From Edolisoma coerulescens (taxonomy: Eukaryota; Chordata; Aves; Passeriformes; Campephagidae): a stretch of 64,000 bases of DNA. The stretch spans positions 496,001-560,000 of the forward strand of contig VWZW01000522.1 of NCBI GenBank assembly GCA_013397115.1. The letters are read 5' to 3'. Shown here in pieces: positions 32,351-46,805 of the stretch (position 1 is the first letter of the stretch; every line of letters begins with the position of its first letter). Made by a program: the position numbers and the translations under genes. The notes under the pieces are model-generated. The model was not told the origin of the DNA and searched no databases. It saw only the letters and a list, made by a program, of their open reading frames with translations.

Positions 32351-35300
32351 CTGGAACAAGAAGTCACGCTAATCAGTCGGCTGCTTTTGATGATAGTTTG
32401 ATGCCTTCGAGCAAAATATTACACCATAAACTAAGCAAGAACTAATGAAACACAGGGTGTTTCCTGGGAACTATGTAGAGGGCTGGGAGGAGCTGATGGC
32501 CTTGAGCTCTGCCTCAGCCCACCACCTCTGATTGATCATTAAAGCTATTAGCCATGGAAAAAAAAAAAAGAAAGGCTTTGAATCAGCATTTTCACTGTTA
32601 AGTACAGATCACTGCCATACAACTAATAAGCTCAGAACTGTCCAGACTGCCTGAGCTGCCTCTCATGACATCTTGGCTAGAGTATCTGGTGTTACCATAA
32701 CCTAATGTTTTTTTTATAAATGACATTACATTATGAATAACAAATTGAAACCTTCTTCAATTGAAATGCAGCTTTTAAGTACATCATATTAAAAATAATT
32801 GTGTGATCATGGCAGTGATAACCTAAACTTGCCACTCTCTGCTTGTGTTCTCTCATACATTCACCCTTATTCCAGTTCACTGCCTTCCAGCCTCCTGTTT
32901 TCATTACATCAGCACAACTTTGAACTATTTCCATTTAAGTATAAAAGAACAGAAGTAAAGGTGGTACTTTTACAGCCTAAATTTAGAAGCAGTGCATGGA
33001 TCTAAATCTGAAGGTACACAGCAAAAGGAGAGCTCCCGATCAACATGAAAGGAGTTTTTAGACAGTAATGAGATAATAAGAGACAATAAAAACATAGGTG
33101 GGCTGTCATCTCTGAGGTGGCTTGGGTTAGAGGAGATGGATCTACAAGCAGACCCCAAACATAGGTAGAGCAGTGTAAGACACACTGATATATTTTCCCC
33201 CAGAAAGGGAAATTGTAGGGTGCACCAGGAGGCTGTGCAGCTGCAGGGCAGGACCTACTAAGATCAGAAGCTCCTTGATGACACGTCTCACAAACAATCA
33301 CAGAATTTTAGGAGCTGTGACTAGGGGGCCTAAAGCATTAGTCAAACCGCATTTGATACGCTCAAGTGAAGTTTCCAAATTGAGATGTTTTTAAGAAGTG
33401 CTCTTTAAACTTTCCATTCACTGGTATTAGGGCTTTACTATTGGTAGACAAGCAGGAATGTCCTCCTATAGCCAAGAAAGCATCCAGATCCCAATGCAGG
33501 AATATCACACAGTAGAGACATAAACCGACCCCGTGTATGCACACACACACATACACTCCTATAAAACTTCCAGTAGGCTTCAAATGTCCCAAAACTAGTG
33601 CTATTGTTATACTTTTGACTTAAGACACCAAAACAATACTGATTCTGCCTCTAATCTGCTGTAAGGATGTCATAACTAGCTGTACAGGGGTGAGTTAAAC
33701 ATGTTCAGGAAGGTTCTGCTGCGTCAAGGCTGATGGGAATGCAATCAGCTATTTCCACACTATTAAACTATTGAGAACAGCCCTCTCCTGAACTGCCTCT
33801 GGCTGCTGCTTGGAGTATGCTAAACAGCAGAGGCCAGAAAATGCAAGAAAGCTAAAAATTTAAGAAAAAGCAATGGTCTCAACACTCAGGAACAATGGTC
33901 TCAGCGCTGTTTTAACCTCCTAGTCCACATGCAGCCACTTTCAGGACATCATGCCTTCCTTCTGTTGAGAGAATCACTAATGATGCCTGGTTTAATGAAC
34001 TACACAAAAGGAACATTACTTTGTCACCTGGCATGAGCAGAACCAGAAATAGTCACGATTTGATGGACACAAAAGAAGGCTGGCTCTTTCACTTTGGGGG
34101 GAATGTGGCCTTTGCCATCAAAATGCTGAACTGGAGCAGACTCAGTGCAGACAATGAGCATATGCTTTTTTGTTAGCTGATGAGGCCAATTGATTTAGAC
34201 ATTTTCAACTGAGATCTATTTTACCTTAGCCTATTTTGTATATGAATGGCTCATACAGTAAATCTAAAAATTAAAACAGCAAAATCATATCAAACTACTG
34301 AATCTGATGGAAATGTCAACCTATGGAATCAAAAATGTTCCTTAAATAAGGACTGAGAGCAACTCTCTACCACAGTGGCTTCTGAAGTACCTTAAACCTG
34401 AAGAGTGCCTTCAGCCAGACCTCCAGTCTTACCTCTGAAAGCACACAGCTACTGTATACCACCACTTCAAGCTCGGCAAAGCAACCCGCAGTGCACAAAA
34501 GATTGGTTATTTCTGAAAACTTTCAAAATAATCCAACCATACAAAAATGTACTGTCCTCTCTACAGTTATTCACGTCTGTGCCTCGTTTACTAGTTTTTT
34601 GAGCTCCTGGTTAGCAATGAACGTACATACTATAAAAGAGCTGTGTGGTCCCGTCATGCTGCTATAGAAAGCCCTCTAAACAGATCAAGCCTTGTTGAAA
34701 TTAAATGACCCAAAATAAACTGCAGTGGAATGAGCACTGAAAGTAGCGAGTACATTAATCTAGCCCTCACTACCAAAATGAAATAAATTCTGAGACTAGC
34801 TTTTTAACTTTTTGGACTTATAATGGTAGCAGGAAAACACCTATAAGGAATTTTTCATTCCTTTTCTCCCAAATGTTCCATGTCCCAACTACTAATCATT
34901 GCATAAACAAAAATTCAAACCTGTAGTATCATTTCAGTCAAATGGGAGCCTGAACTTTTTTGTTTATTAAAATATCAAATATGAAGCCCAACTGACATGA
35001 CAGCACATACCAACGAGTAAGCAAAACAGGCAACTGTACACAACATGCAGGCGTATTCAACATATTGGTTGGGTCACCATCAGTAAGAGTCCACTTTGGA
35101 TACTTGCAAAAACTACTATGCTGGAAGGCCACATCATTACAAATACAGAGACAAAATCAGGTACTTTAACTCTCAAGTGCATCAATATCAAGCCTCTGGA
35201 GCGAGGCTCGGTTCATCTTAAAACCACAGCAGTTTAGGAGCTGTTCCACAGACATTCAGTCCCTCTGGCACACGATGGCACAAACTCAGCAGGACGAGGC

Positions 35301-38300
35301 AGGTTGCAGGGAAAAATAATTGCTTCTTACAACTTTTAACCTGTTCCCAGATATGAGTCAGAGTCCTGAAACTAAGGGCACAGACAGATTGGTTCGAAAC
35401 TGGGTCCCTAGAAACTCCTGTCACCCATGAAGTGAAGGTTATCAACAAGCACATCATAAGCAGTTGTGCACTTCCCATGGGAGTTCATGCGAAAAAATTA
35501 CTTTCAGTGAGCTGTCTCCTTAGCTGCAATGGATAGGAACAATGAACAGACATCAGATTACATTCCCAGCAATCTGTTACTCCTCTCATCCTGGAAGGAT
35601 GGTACCTAACTCTGACCTTTTATTTCTTTGCCTTTGTCCTCTGCAGCTGAGCAGCACCACATTTCAGGCAAGTAATAGAAAGTTTTAACAGAAAAACTAC
35701 TTTCCTACCACTGATTATCCAGACTGGAACATGTCGTGGCTCGCATCAGGCTGTGCCAGAGGTTTCATTCCAGTAAGGCAGTGGGAGAGGGAAAGGGTGC
35801 ACCGAAGAGCTGGGAACTCAAAGGATTTCAGTGCCCAACACCCGGGCACAGAAAAGAGAGGCTCCACTTCTGCAGGGGCAATGGTCTTGGGACACATCCC
35901 TTAACAAGCCATGTCACACCATTGGCTTTTTTTTTTTAATCAATAGATTTTCCCATTAAGAACAATGGGTAGTTTGTCTAAGATCAATGCCACAAGATAA
36001 CCCACAGACTAGAGTATATTAAAAAGCTACATATGTGCTTAGAATTTTAAATTTAAAATAAGCAAAATGAGGTGAATGTAGAAGTAACACCCCATAACTT
36101 TGCATGTCAACACACTAAGAATCCATTTGCTGTCTACAAGTTGTGCGGCCACTTCTCCATCTTGAATATTTCATAAATCCACAACTTCTTTCAGTATTTT
36201 GCTCTTGCTGTAATAGTAACAATAATAATAATTAATTCAAGCTTGGGAATTGCTTATGTATAATAATGAGTTAGCTTTTACTTATTAAAATTACCTTTAT
36301 CTTTCATAAAAGTAAGATTTTTGAACTGGAGAAAAAAAAGACAAAACAATGTTTCTTCTATCTCTAAAGGCAAGAATCAACTAAAGCTTCCAGAATTATC
36401 TCACTCAGGTATTGAATTCCAGGCAATTTATTAAAGCTGTTAGTGGGAAATAACAGAGCACGACTCCCCCACCTCACAGCGTAGCCTAACGTGTGACACA
36501 CCTTTAAAGACAGGTTATCCCATGAGAAGCAGAAAGTGGGAGGCCTGCTGCCTTGCAGGCGTCTGTCCCTCGTTCCAAACGTCACTCCCCAGGGTGCTTC
36601 CACCAGCTCCCCCTGTCCACCTCTGTTCTCCGTAAACTCCCAGCTTCCTAGTGTTCCCCACTTCCCTCCTTCTTTCTCCCCCACACCACCCTCCCACCTC
36701 TCCTAACTATAGCCCAGGAAACAACTCACACGATAATTATAACTCGCTCAAGCCGTGCGTGTCCTGAAGAGCCAGCCAAGACGTGCATGCTGCTGGCAGA
36801 CCACACTTGGGAGCGGCTTAGTGCCCGCTCCTGCCTTTTCCTTAATAGGGTAAAACTTTGGATCTCTCTTCTACCCAGACACCGATTTTTGCATAACCAG
36901 TAAGAACTTTGAGATACATCTTTGAGATGTCTGCTTCTAGCAACTTTGCTTGAAATTGGCTACGTTATTCAGAATTTATTAGGGTGAGAGGATGATGCTG
37001 GCAAAAATATGGACAGTGCAATTATGCAAAACCTGTTTCCTTAAGAAAACACGCTAAACCTAAAATGCAGATGAAACTGTATGAACTCTCAAGATTAAAT
37101 ATGCAGCCTAATGGGAAAAGAAGAAAAGTATATGACTTCCAAAACATGAGAATGGTTTTAGAAGGCATCTGAGCAGCTGGTTCTACAAGGGAAAAAAAGA
37201 TTTTCTGGTTTCCAGATAGACACTGAGAGCCAAACATTTGCTGGAGCTAGAAAAGACACACACAAATTTTTAAAAAGTAATAATCACCTGATGCCACAAC
37301 TAGCCCTCCCACTCAAAAAAAACTTCTGCGATTTTCTGCATGCCTAGCACATGCCTGTAAAGATCAGAACACATTTTAGAACAGTAATGCATTTGCAGCT
37401 GTGGGCATGCTGCTTAGCTAATCATCACCTACTGAAGATATTACACACTGTTCAAACCCCAGCAGAGCGGGAGCTAGCAGAGGCCACTGTCCAGAGTGGT
37501 GGCAGCATATGGCAACAATAGCCACAGAGAGAGCAGTGTCAGCAGCTGGGGTGGTACCTAAGGCATAAATACTTCTCTGGAAGAGTTTCTGTCAAGAGCA
37601 AAAACTGTTTTTTCTCCTTTGGGATTCCTCCTCAGCAAATTCTGGTTGGGAACATCTGTGGCCTCACCCAATCAACTAGAAAATTTCAGTATTGCATAAA
37701 CGAGGAACTTTTCAATTGCAATAATCCTGTGCTCCCTGAGGCTAAAAATAGACCCAGTCAATAGGAGGGCAGGTATTTTGAGATACTTAAGCTTCTGCTC
37801 CTACATATAGACAGCCACACAAACTCTACCAGCCCAAAACATCCAGTTCAAAAGTTATTTTTCAGATGCAGAAATATCAAAAAGGGGAAAAAAAACCCCA
37901 AAACACTAAAAAAACCACTGTGTATTTATACATAGAGAGGGATGATTCCTCTTGCTCTACAGGATTTGAATGCATGCATTTCCCTACACATTTTAGTACA
38001 TGAGAGTTCAAATCACCATCAGCACTTTCAACAATCATGGAAAACCCTCAGACTTCATTTTGGATTGAATTAAAAAGAATTTCCATCTAACATCACAGTC
38101 CATGAATTCAGTTTTCCTATGCAGGTCAATCTGCTTCCTAACTTCACTCAGGAAGTAAAAAATCAGACACTGCAGCTCCATTAAAGTATTCCCTTTGCAC
38201 TTGCTGTGAATATGCACCATCTCACATAATCTGTAGGACTACACATGCTCATAGAGTTATGCATATGTCCAAGGACTTCAGGGATTTAGTTAAGCCTTAA

Positions 38301-41300
38301 GAATGACTACTCAGAGATTTTAAAAAATGTAATGTAGCATTTCATTTCTTCCTTAAGGCATACAAAAGAATTTCTTTTTTTTTTTTAAATTTTGCATAAT
38401 TTCACATCTAGAGTACATTGACTTGCAAATACGTATGCTTATGAAAATACAATTTGTTTAGCCTAAGCAGAATTTTATAGAATTTTATATAATCTTATAG
38501 AAAGAAATGGAGATCAGAATAAGATCCCTTATCTTGAAAATGGGGCACACTTGAACTATTCGTGAAATAGAAAAATAATTCAAAAGGACCAAACTGTACT
38601 ACTAATAGAAATATTAAGCTTTTGATGGAGAGTTCAAATACCTCAGACTTTACTATTTGCCATATATCTTACAAACACAAAGACCTAAAGGAAAAAATGT
38701 ATTTCCAAACAACACAAGCATCTCTTATATTACACTTGAAATGGTTCAGCTCTTGGATCTGTTTTCCTGGAAAATAACCAGACAAAAGCTACCAACAAAA
38801 ACAACTGAAAAACAACTTTAAAACATTGCTGAGAACTTGGTTCTGTATTTCTAAAGCCACCTTGCAAGTCCACCCACCAAAGTTAGTGAGTGTGCATACA
38901 TATTTATATGCACCTACACACTTCCGTTTCAAGAAAAAGTAGAAGGCAAATTCACTTTCCTACTTTAAGATAGAAAAGAAAGAGAAGGAAAAAACTCTCA
39001 GGTGACTTCAGCCTGATTCAGTTTCCAACAAGCTAAGAAAACCCATTAGCTACTCTTTTAATGACTTCCATTTTTTAAAAGAAACTAAAAGCTGGTAAAA
39101 TAAAAATGATCATTTTATTCATAAAAGTAGAGAACAAGAACTGCCTGTAACTGACAGAAAAAATAGAAAAATATTGAACAAAAATTGAAGTCTTACAAAA
39201 AGATGGAATGTCTAAGTGATGGAAGAGTCTTACCACTGAAGACTTAATAGGAGATATTTATTTAAATGGAAAAAGACAAAATGTTCTACTGAAGAGCACA
39301 TTTGCAATGCACAAAGAGCTCTGAGTCTCTCAAGATGCTCTTTCAAACAAATGTTGAGCATAGCTATAGAGAATGGTTTAATAATTTGTCTTGCAATATC
39401 AAGGGAAGTGTACTCAATATTAAATTGCTCAGAAGACAAAGAATTCAGGCAGATATTGCAGATGCCAAAAAAAAAGACATTTATGAAATTCTAAGTTGTT
39501 TGACAAACATTCTCGAGATTATTCTAACAAATAAGAAGAAAATTCAGACAAAGAGACAACAGTTGAATATCAATTTATTTTATTTCTGTGTTTACTGCCT
39601 TGAAAATAATTTGAGAATAATAGAGCAATAGAGATTATTTCTTCGCNAGTTATTTTTATCTTAGCTTCAAGTTTGGTTACCAGCATTGATCAGTAGTACA
39701 TCACAAGCAACTGTGGACAATCCCTGAAATAAATCTTCACTTTAACGCACACAGACAACTTGCATGGAATGAGAAGCAGCCAACAGGTAGTATAAGGGAA
39801 AAACCCAACAGAATGAACATAAAGAAAGCAGAGGGAAGCATAATCTTATTTAGATAAAATTCCACAAATGTCTGATTTCTATTGCATGGGTGGTAAGAGT
39901 CTTCACATGGTATAAAGCTGTGTTGTGCAGGGCTCCAACAAACACAGCTCCCCCCATGGGAGGACTGGATGCAGCCTGACATGGGACTCAAAATGGGTTT
40001 TAATAGCAGAGCAGTGATTTTAAACCCTCCAACTCTGCCCATCCAGAGAAGTCAACATATTCACTGATTCCTGCATTATAGAAAAAAATGTCTAAAACCT
40101 TTATAGAGCCTCAGGATACAGCATCACACACAGTTAACCGATGGCTGGGCAGCTTTAACACACCTGCTCATCTCAAGGATTGAGTGCTTTCGTGGAAGAC
40201 AGAAGAGAGCTGTGTAAATTGCGGGCAGGACCACACAGTAAGTCAAGGTGACACAAATTTTTTGCTGGTAAACAACATACTCCACCATTAAATTTAACTT
40301 GACTGAACTGTAAAAGAAGAAGATAAGAGCTTGAGAAGAGGCAATTTTCTTCAAATTTTCTCAATATCTCAAAAGCAGACAAAAGTAGCCATTCCAGAAT
40401 TAATCCAAGCAAAGAGAGGTAAGTTGTTTGGCTGCAGGGCAACCGGCAAGAGAAAAGGCAACAGTGGTGTAGCAGAGCAGCAGAACACCGAACACGAAGA
40501 TGGGTATAGCACAGCACCACTTCCTGACATACCCCTTTCCCCACCTCCTTTCCAATTCCCATAAAAGCCTTCAAGCAGACATATGCTGACTTAAATGCAA
40601 GCTTGCTCATATGCACAGGACTGAGATCTAACTCCCTTGGTTTGGAAACACCACTTTGCAGTGAAAAGGTAGGCAAGGGTAACTGCAGAACTAACAGCCA
40701 AGCCCGGAGACACCTTATTTCTCTCTTGGTGGCCTGTAAAGAAAAGCCACTGTGGCTCAGCACACAGACTTCACCCTCCAATGTCCATACCACATATCCT
40801 CCACCACATCCAGGTCAGAAAAGAAATAGTGAGCAATGGGGACAGGTCTTTGCTGATGGGATGCCCATGAGCCCAAATGATGAACAGTCCAGCAAGGACC
40901 AGGCAATGGGCTGATATGCTGGCAATAGTTCCCTGAAAGACATGCCGGGAATCTTAACGCGCCTCAGGAAAAGCCATAAAATCAGTTATGTGGCATCAAA
41001 AAGGAGCAGGAGACATGCCTTGGTAGTGAGGAGCCTGGATGACTGGATCAGAAAGAAAATGGGAGGATAGTGCTGTAAAACTGACTACATTAGCTTCCTA
41101 CAACAATTCACCCGGCCAAGGGACTCTTGAGAAGATGCTTCATTTGAGAGTCGCAGTGAATTAAATGTGATTTGGAAAAGGCTTGTTATTTGGAAGAGTC
41201 TCACCATATGGAAAAGGTCATCAGTATGATGTAGCAAGTCCCTGACATACTAAGGGATCCACTGGTGTACTACAGACCTAATGTACACCAGAAGCAAGTG

Positions 41301-44300
41301 ACTGCCTTGGACACCGGCATGCCACAGCCCCCAGCTCTCAAGGGGGATGCCCAGCAGCCCTGAACTGCCACCAGGTGACCTGATATGTCATTGTAGAGTC
41401 CCTGTGCTGCTCCTTGGGAATATGCTTTCACTCTGGTTAGGCCACCCTGCACCCGTCTATTTGGTGGGGCTCCCAGTCCAGCTGGGGCTTCCTGGGACTC
41501 TTCCCTGTTGAGGATTTCACACTTTCTTGGCCAATCATTTTGTAAACAAATGGAAAAAGCAAGGGCCAAGTCAAATACACAGATCGCCGAGGACACCTTA
41601 CATAACTGCAGAGGTGAAAAGTACAGTCTTGTCCCTCTGCAGAGGAGGAGTGTTTACCCACTCTCAGTGGCAGCGCTGGCACCGCAGCTGCGTTATTAAT
41701 AAATCATCAGCTTTGCTCCTCAGCCCAGCCAGCAAGGGCTAGAGTCTGACACCAGCTCTCAACTGATTGGAAAGTTCCTGAAAGCAAACAGAAATTAAAG
41801 AAACAAACTCTAAAAATGAATACATATGCATTTCCAAGGAAGAATCACACGTAAAAGCCTTCTTAATTTTTGTAACTGCTGAGAAGCAGCAAACAAATTA
41901 TTGAGATTATAAGATACCGTATCACGGTGGGGCTGCCTACAGAGAGCAACCAAGTGTACCTGACCTGAAAAGCCAAGGGGAAACAGGGCACCTTTCCTTG
42001 CCTTTTCTATACTCAGTCCATGCTCCTCCTCTTCTGGGAATTGGTTTCTTAACATCAGTGAAACATTTTAGTTTCTATCTTTTCTTGCAGTCTGACACAC
42101 CTTGAATTTCCCTCTTCAGGGAATGGGGAAAACAGTACTACTAGCAAGAAGGGCAGTGAGACCCCTGCTCTGAAGCAGCAGGACATAAGAGTTAGCAGTG
42201 AGAAATACCCAGAAAATCAACAAACTAAATCAGCTTTAAAAAAAGGGGGAGAAAGAAGAGTGGTAAAAGGTCTATAAATTCAAGCAAGAGGAAAGAATGA
42301 AGCCCTGGCATTCCAGTAAGCCAAAAAAAAAAAAACCCCTTTTCTTTTTGCTGAAGGGCTATCTATCCCCTTCCACCAGGTATTAGGAAGCTTCCAGAAG
42401 ATCTAGCAAAAATAGCAAGAAATATAATGCAGCTACATTTATCTCAAATGGTAGCTTACGGAATTAGGCAGCTAAATCACGGTTATGAGAAAAGATAAGA
42501 CACATTAGGATGTCTTATTACTTTCCCTGAATACTATATTCATTCCAGTACTAGAATATGGGATTGTGGTCTCGAGAGTGCTTATACCTTCTGAACACTG
42601 TGTTGAAGGAGCAGATAATTATTCTCTTCCTTAAGACAGATTCAGCACTGACTAAATAAAATTCTAGGTTAATTTCAAATTAAAATACTGCCTCTAGGTT
42701 TTCCAAGGCACATATCCGTGACTTTGGGGGGAACGCACACACTAGACTCCCTACCATTTATTATATGGCAATGACATTGGAATACCCTGACAATCTCCAC
42801 AGTACCTGTCTTCATCAGTACCACGGGTAGATGCAGTGGTACCAACCTCAATCACATGACCACATCTATTATTTTGCACAGCCTTTCCCAGACAGCGAAT
42901 ACTATTTCTTTTAACGCTGACAGTCAGTTGTCAATACTCCAACACATGTTCACCTACCTCTTGGCCTGAATGCAAGCTACTCACTCCCTTTTGGGCCTAT
43001 GCATAGGGCTGGCTCTACAGGATCACATTAGGAATGGCTCTGTTAAAATTATTAATGGATTTCTCAGTCTTCTTGTCATACTAGACAGCATTACTCCCAC
43101 TCTACACAGAATAAACTACGACCAAATATGGTTGAAGAGTTGAGAAGTGCCCGCAGTTTTTGGCTGCAGGTGTCTGTCCTCCTTTCACTTTGCTGTTGCA
43201 TCCCCATGGCACATGCAAATGCCTCACTAGACACCTACTGCTCTTGGGATTTGGGAGTCCACCCACCTCACGGCTAACAGCAAAGATGCCAGTTTCAGGG
43301 ACCCACTCACGGGTTTCCAGAGAAGACGTGAACACCTGACCAAGAGGCCATCTCCTGCCAACTCTGCCACTGCCTGCCTTTCTTGCTGCACCAGCATCCT
43401 TCGGACCTGACCCCTCCACGTGCCACCCCTCTCCAGAACGCTGTCTGTGACGTGCACACACCGAGGCACAGGGAAATATAGGGCTGGAAGAGAGCAGACA
43501 CTAATGTTGTCTGGGCAGCACATCTCCAAAACATCTTCCTCAACTCTTGGCTCTTACCCATTTCACCTGGCCAGACTCTCACCGTGTCCCAACTCTTGTC
43601 CTCTCCATTTCCTCACCTTCAGCCTCACCTCTTCCCTGCTCCCTGCTCCAGCACCTGACACCAGACGGAGCTGTGTCCTTGGTCCGAAGCCAGTTGAGTG
43701 TATGTGGAGCCTGTCTGCCTGCACACAGCCTCTGCTAGGCGTGCATAGATGGTGAGTTTTCACACTTACAAAATGACCAAATTTGGGTGAAATGTCAAAA
43801 AAATAGCAGAAGGCGAATTGTGGCTGCATGGCCACGCTACCGGGATGCCCTCAGCAGCTCTGCCAGGTCGGCTGCTTGGGGNCTGGGGAGAGGGGAACAC
43901 CCTAGAACATAATGCATATGGAACAGGGGAAATACATAAAAATAGGAGGGGCACAGGGGGCTGTGGGAACTCGCTATTCACACTGCCACAGCGAATTACT
44001 GCAATCAGAGCAACCCTTCTGGTGCTGGATCTCAAGGTTCAGCGATAAACAATGAGAAATCAAGTTTATTACTGAGCTAGTTTAAAAAAACGTAAGGAAA
44101 ACCAAGGTATTTACGTCTCAACTGTTTTTCAAAGATGGTTGAAGTGTTTCCCCAGAACTTTAAATAAACACTCTGAGTCAGTAATTGAAGTGTTTCAGCC
44201 CAGATAATTGCATTTTGAGAGACTTACAAACCACAGAAAAGGAGGATATTATTTGGAAAGTGGTGGGGAAGATTAAATCCAGGTGATGATGATGGCACAC

Positions 44301-46791
44301 TGTTTGTTGGTAATAAAACACTCATGTGTGCCTCATCAACATGCCCAACCAAAGGCTAATGATCACAGCAACTCCAAGCATTTATGGAGCAATAAAAGTA
44401 TTTAAACACAATGGCAGTAAGCAAAACACCCATGTTAAAAATGAAATCTGCTGGACCATTCAACCAGAAATACTTTAATACAAGCAGTTGTTACATGTTC
44501 AAAGCTGATGCACTCCACTGACAGAATAAAGAGTTACCAAACAGCATTTTGGAGAATATAATACCTACACGCACATAAACATCATTTCAAGGCAAACACT
44601 TGGTTCTGCTTCAAATTGCATTGAAAGGGATCATATACCAGTGTACCAAGTCTTTCCAGTGTCACAGCAAAGCCCCAATGATCTATACAGAAAGAAAAAA
44701 AGTCATTACTTGAATTGACTCATTTGACTTGAACAAAGACTACTCTGATTTGTTTTCTTCAGCATTTTGAAGATGATACCTTCCCACCTTTAACTCTTAG
44801 TAGGGAATATAAGTTCATCAAGTATTGACAGGCTATTACAACCACTAGTATAACATGTGCAAACTCACTTGGAGAAAGGAACCACTTTTGTTTACTTGTT
44901 CTTCTTTCCCCCTAAAGTTTCTACAGGAGACAAGCAGGCTCCGCTGCAACAGTGACAAACTGACAACTTTCAGTGTTCTACCTCCTGGAAGCCTTCACAG
45001 GTTTGGCACCATGCTCATCTGTTTCTCAGGAGAAACTAACTCAGGGTCTGAAATACTATTCTGCAAACAGGAACCAAAGTACAACATAATTTATGACTTT
45101 CCTTTGTGGGTAAAGTGTTTTCACTGCCTGCACCTTATCTGAACAGCAGCCACAAGACAGAGATTCCCATCAAACATCTTTTTGTCAAATGTTTCCTGTT
45201 GTTTGGGTGCTGGGAGGGAAGAGGCAGGATGCGGTCAGGAGCCAACAGCACCACCAAGGCTTCCGTCACTGCTTTTTATGCCAAAGTGACAACAAAAACC
45301 AAGTGAGAAACTCTAAGTGAAGATTATACTACCTTCTCCCTCTCTGGTCCCAAGCAGGAACAGAATGATCAGAAATGCTGAGAACTTTCCTCTCCGGTGC
45401 AGGAAGGAAAAGACCACAACCACTAAGACCTCAAAATTGCATGCAGACTTTGAGAAGGTACTCAGCTCTTCACCTGGCCTGGCAGCATGGCTGAACCATG
45501 TTTTCATTACTCCCAGGAGACTCATTCATCACAGCTACTTTATAGGACTTTGGTTTAAATATTCTTTATAAATGTCACAAGGCTGAAGAATACATTAAAC
45601 TAAAACTCTACAAACCAAAACAAAGTTTTATGGAAGAAAAAAAAAGCATAATGATCTCATGCTTTCCACAAGAAAAGGAAATGGTTTCTGCCTTTCACAG
45701 CCAGAAACCATTCAGTATTTGTTTCTATTTTCTATTTGTCTGATAACGCACATCATAAAGCGATTACAATAATTGTGGCATGTCAGATTCAACCTAAAGG
45801 ACATACTGGTTAGAATGTAGTATGGTCAGAAATGTGACTCATAATTGAAACCATCTTGATTCAGATTTTTCAAAAAAATTTTGTAATTGCAGACAGTCTG
45901 GAAAAGAAGTATTTAAATGGCCAATTCAGTGGTTTTTTCCAATCCTGCTGCTTTTCAGCGAAGAAAAATTGTGACGGATGAGTACCATTCATCAGGAAAA
46001 ATAGTCAAAATATGAGATCACTAACCAACAGCTAGACAGGGTTTAGTCAACTCCCTTGTTTAATCACTGGGGATTCAGTGTCTGGATAGAGAGAGGGCGA
46101 GAGGGAGTTTAGAGGATTCTACAATTTAATAGTAACGTACTAAAAACATTTTAAAACATTATAACCCTTTAAACCAGGCTGTAGTAGTTAACACTATTCA
46201 TCATGGGTTTCCAGCACAGCAGAGAGAGGGACTCTCTCAAACAACAGCGACTGCATGAAAGTTGGCGTATGTAGCAATAAAAGCTATTTTGGCATGTTAG
46301 CAAGACAAAGACTGGAGTTAGGTCTTCTTTGTCAAGTGCAATCTAAAATCATGCCCAAAAGATACAGTTCCTGATACAAGCTATCATTTACCTCCTACCA
46401 CTCATTCCCAGGGAAGCTAACAAAATATTACTCTTCAGGCTATTAAATCCTTATGCTATGCTACTTAGTAAATAAGTAAAACAATGAAAGCCAAAGGAAG
46501 ATCTACTTTCAAAGATGTTTTCACATCTTTAGGCCAGTCTTGGGGGCACATAAGCTGCTTTGTAGGGTAAGTATCACTGTATCAAAAACCAGTATGGGAA
46601 CGTAAAACTCATTAGGGATCCTGTAGATGACCTGTGAGCCAGATGGAGCATCTCCCTATGAGGGCAAAGCTCTGACCCAAGGCACTGCTGAATTGATCGC
46701 AAGCACACAGGTAAAAGATGGAGGAGAGGTTGGAAGGGTTGCACTCATTTCCCTTCATTGGTAGACAAGCCAAATGCTACAGAATCAATGG

Positions 46792-46805
46792 AATATATAT
46801 ATATA
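46792..46805. repeat. (AT)n microsatellite
   Basis: A short alternating AT run of about 14 nt. Confidence 0.85.

Noticed and set aside
33290..33330. aatcacagaatttta, resembling an antisense CR1 terminus
   Set aside because: Similarity stops after a few bases and the following CR1 blocks are absent.
39302..39631. 109-codon plus-strand frame with Lys- and Ile-rich sequence
   Set aside because: It follows from AT-rich composition; no family resemblance.
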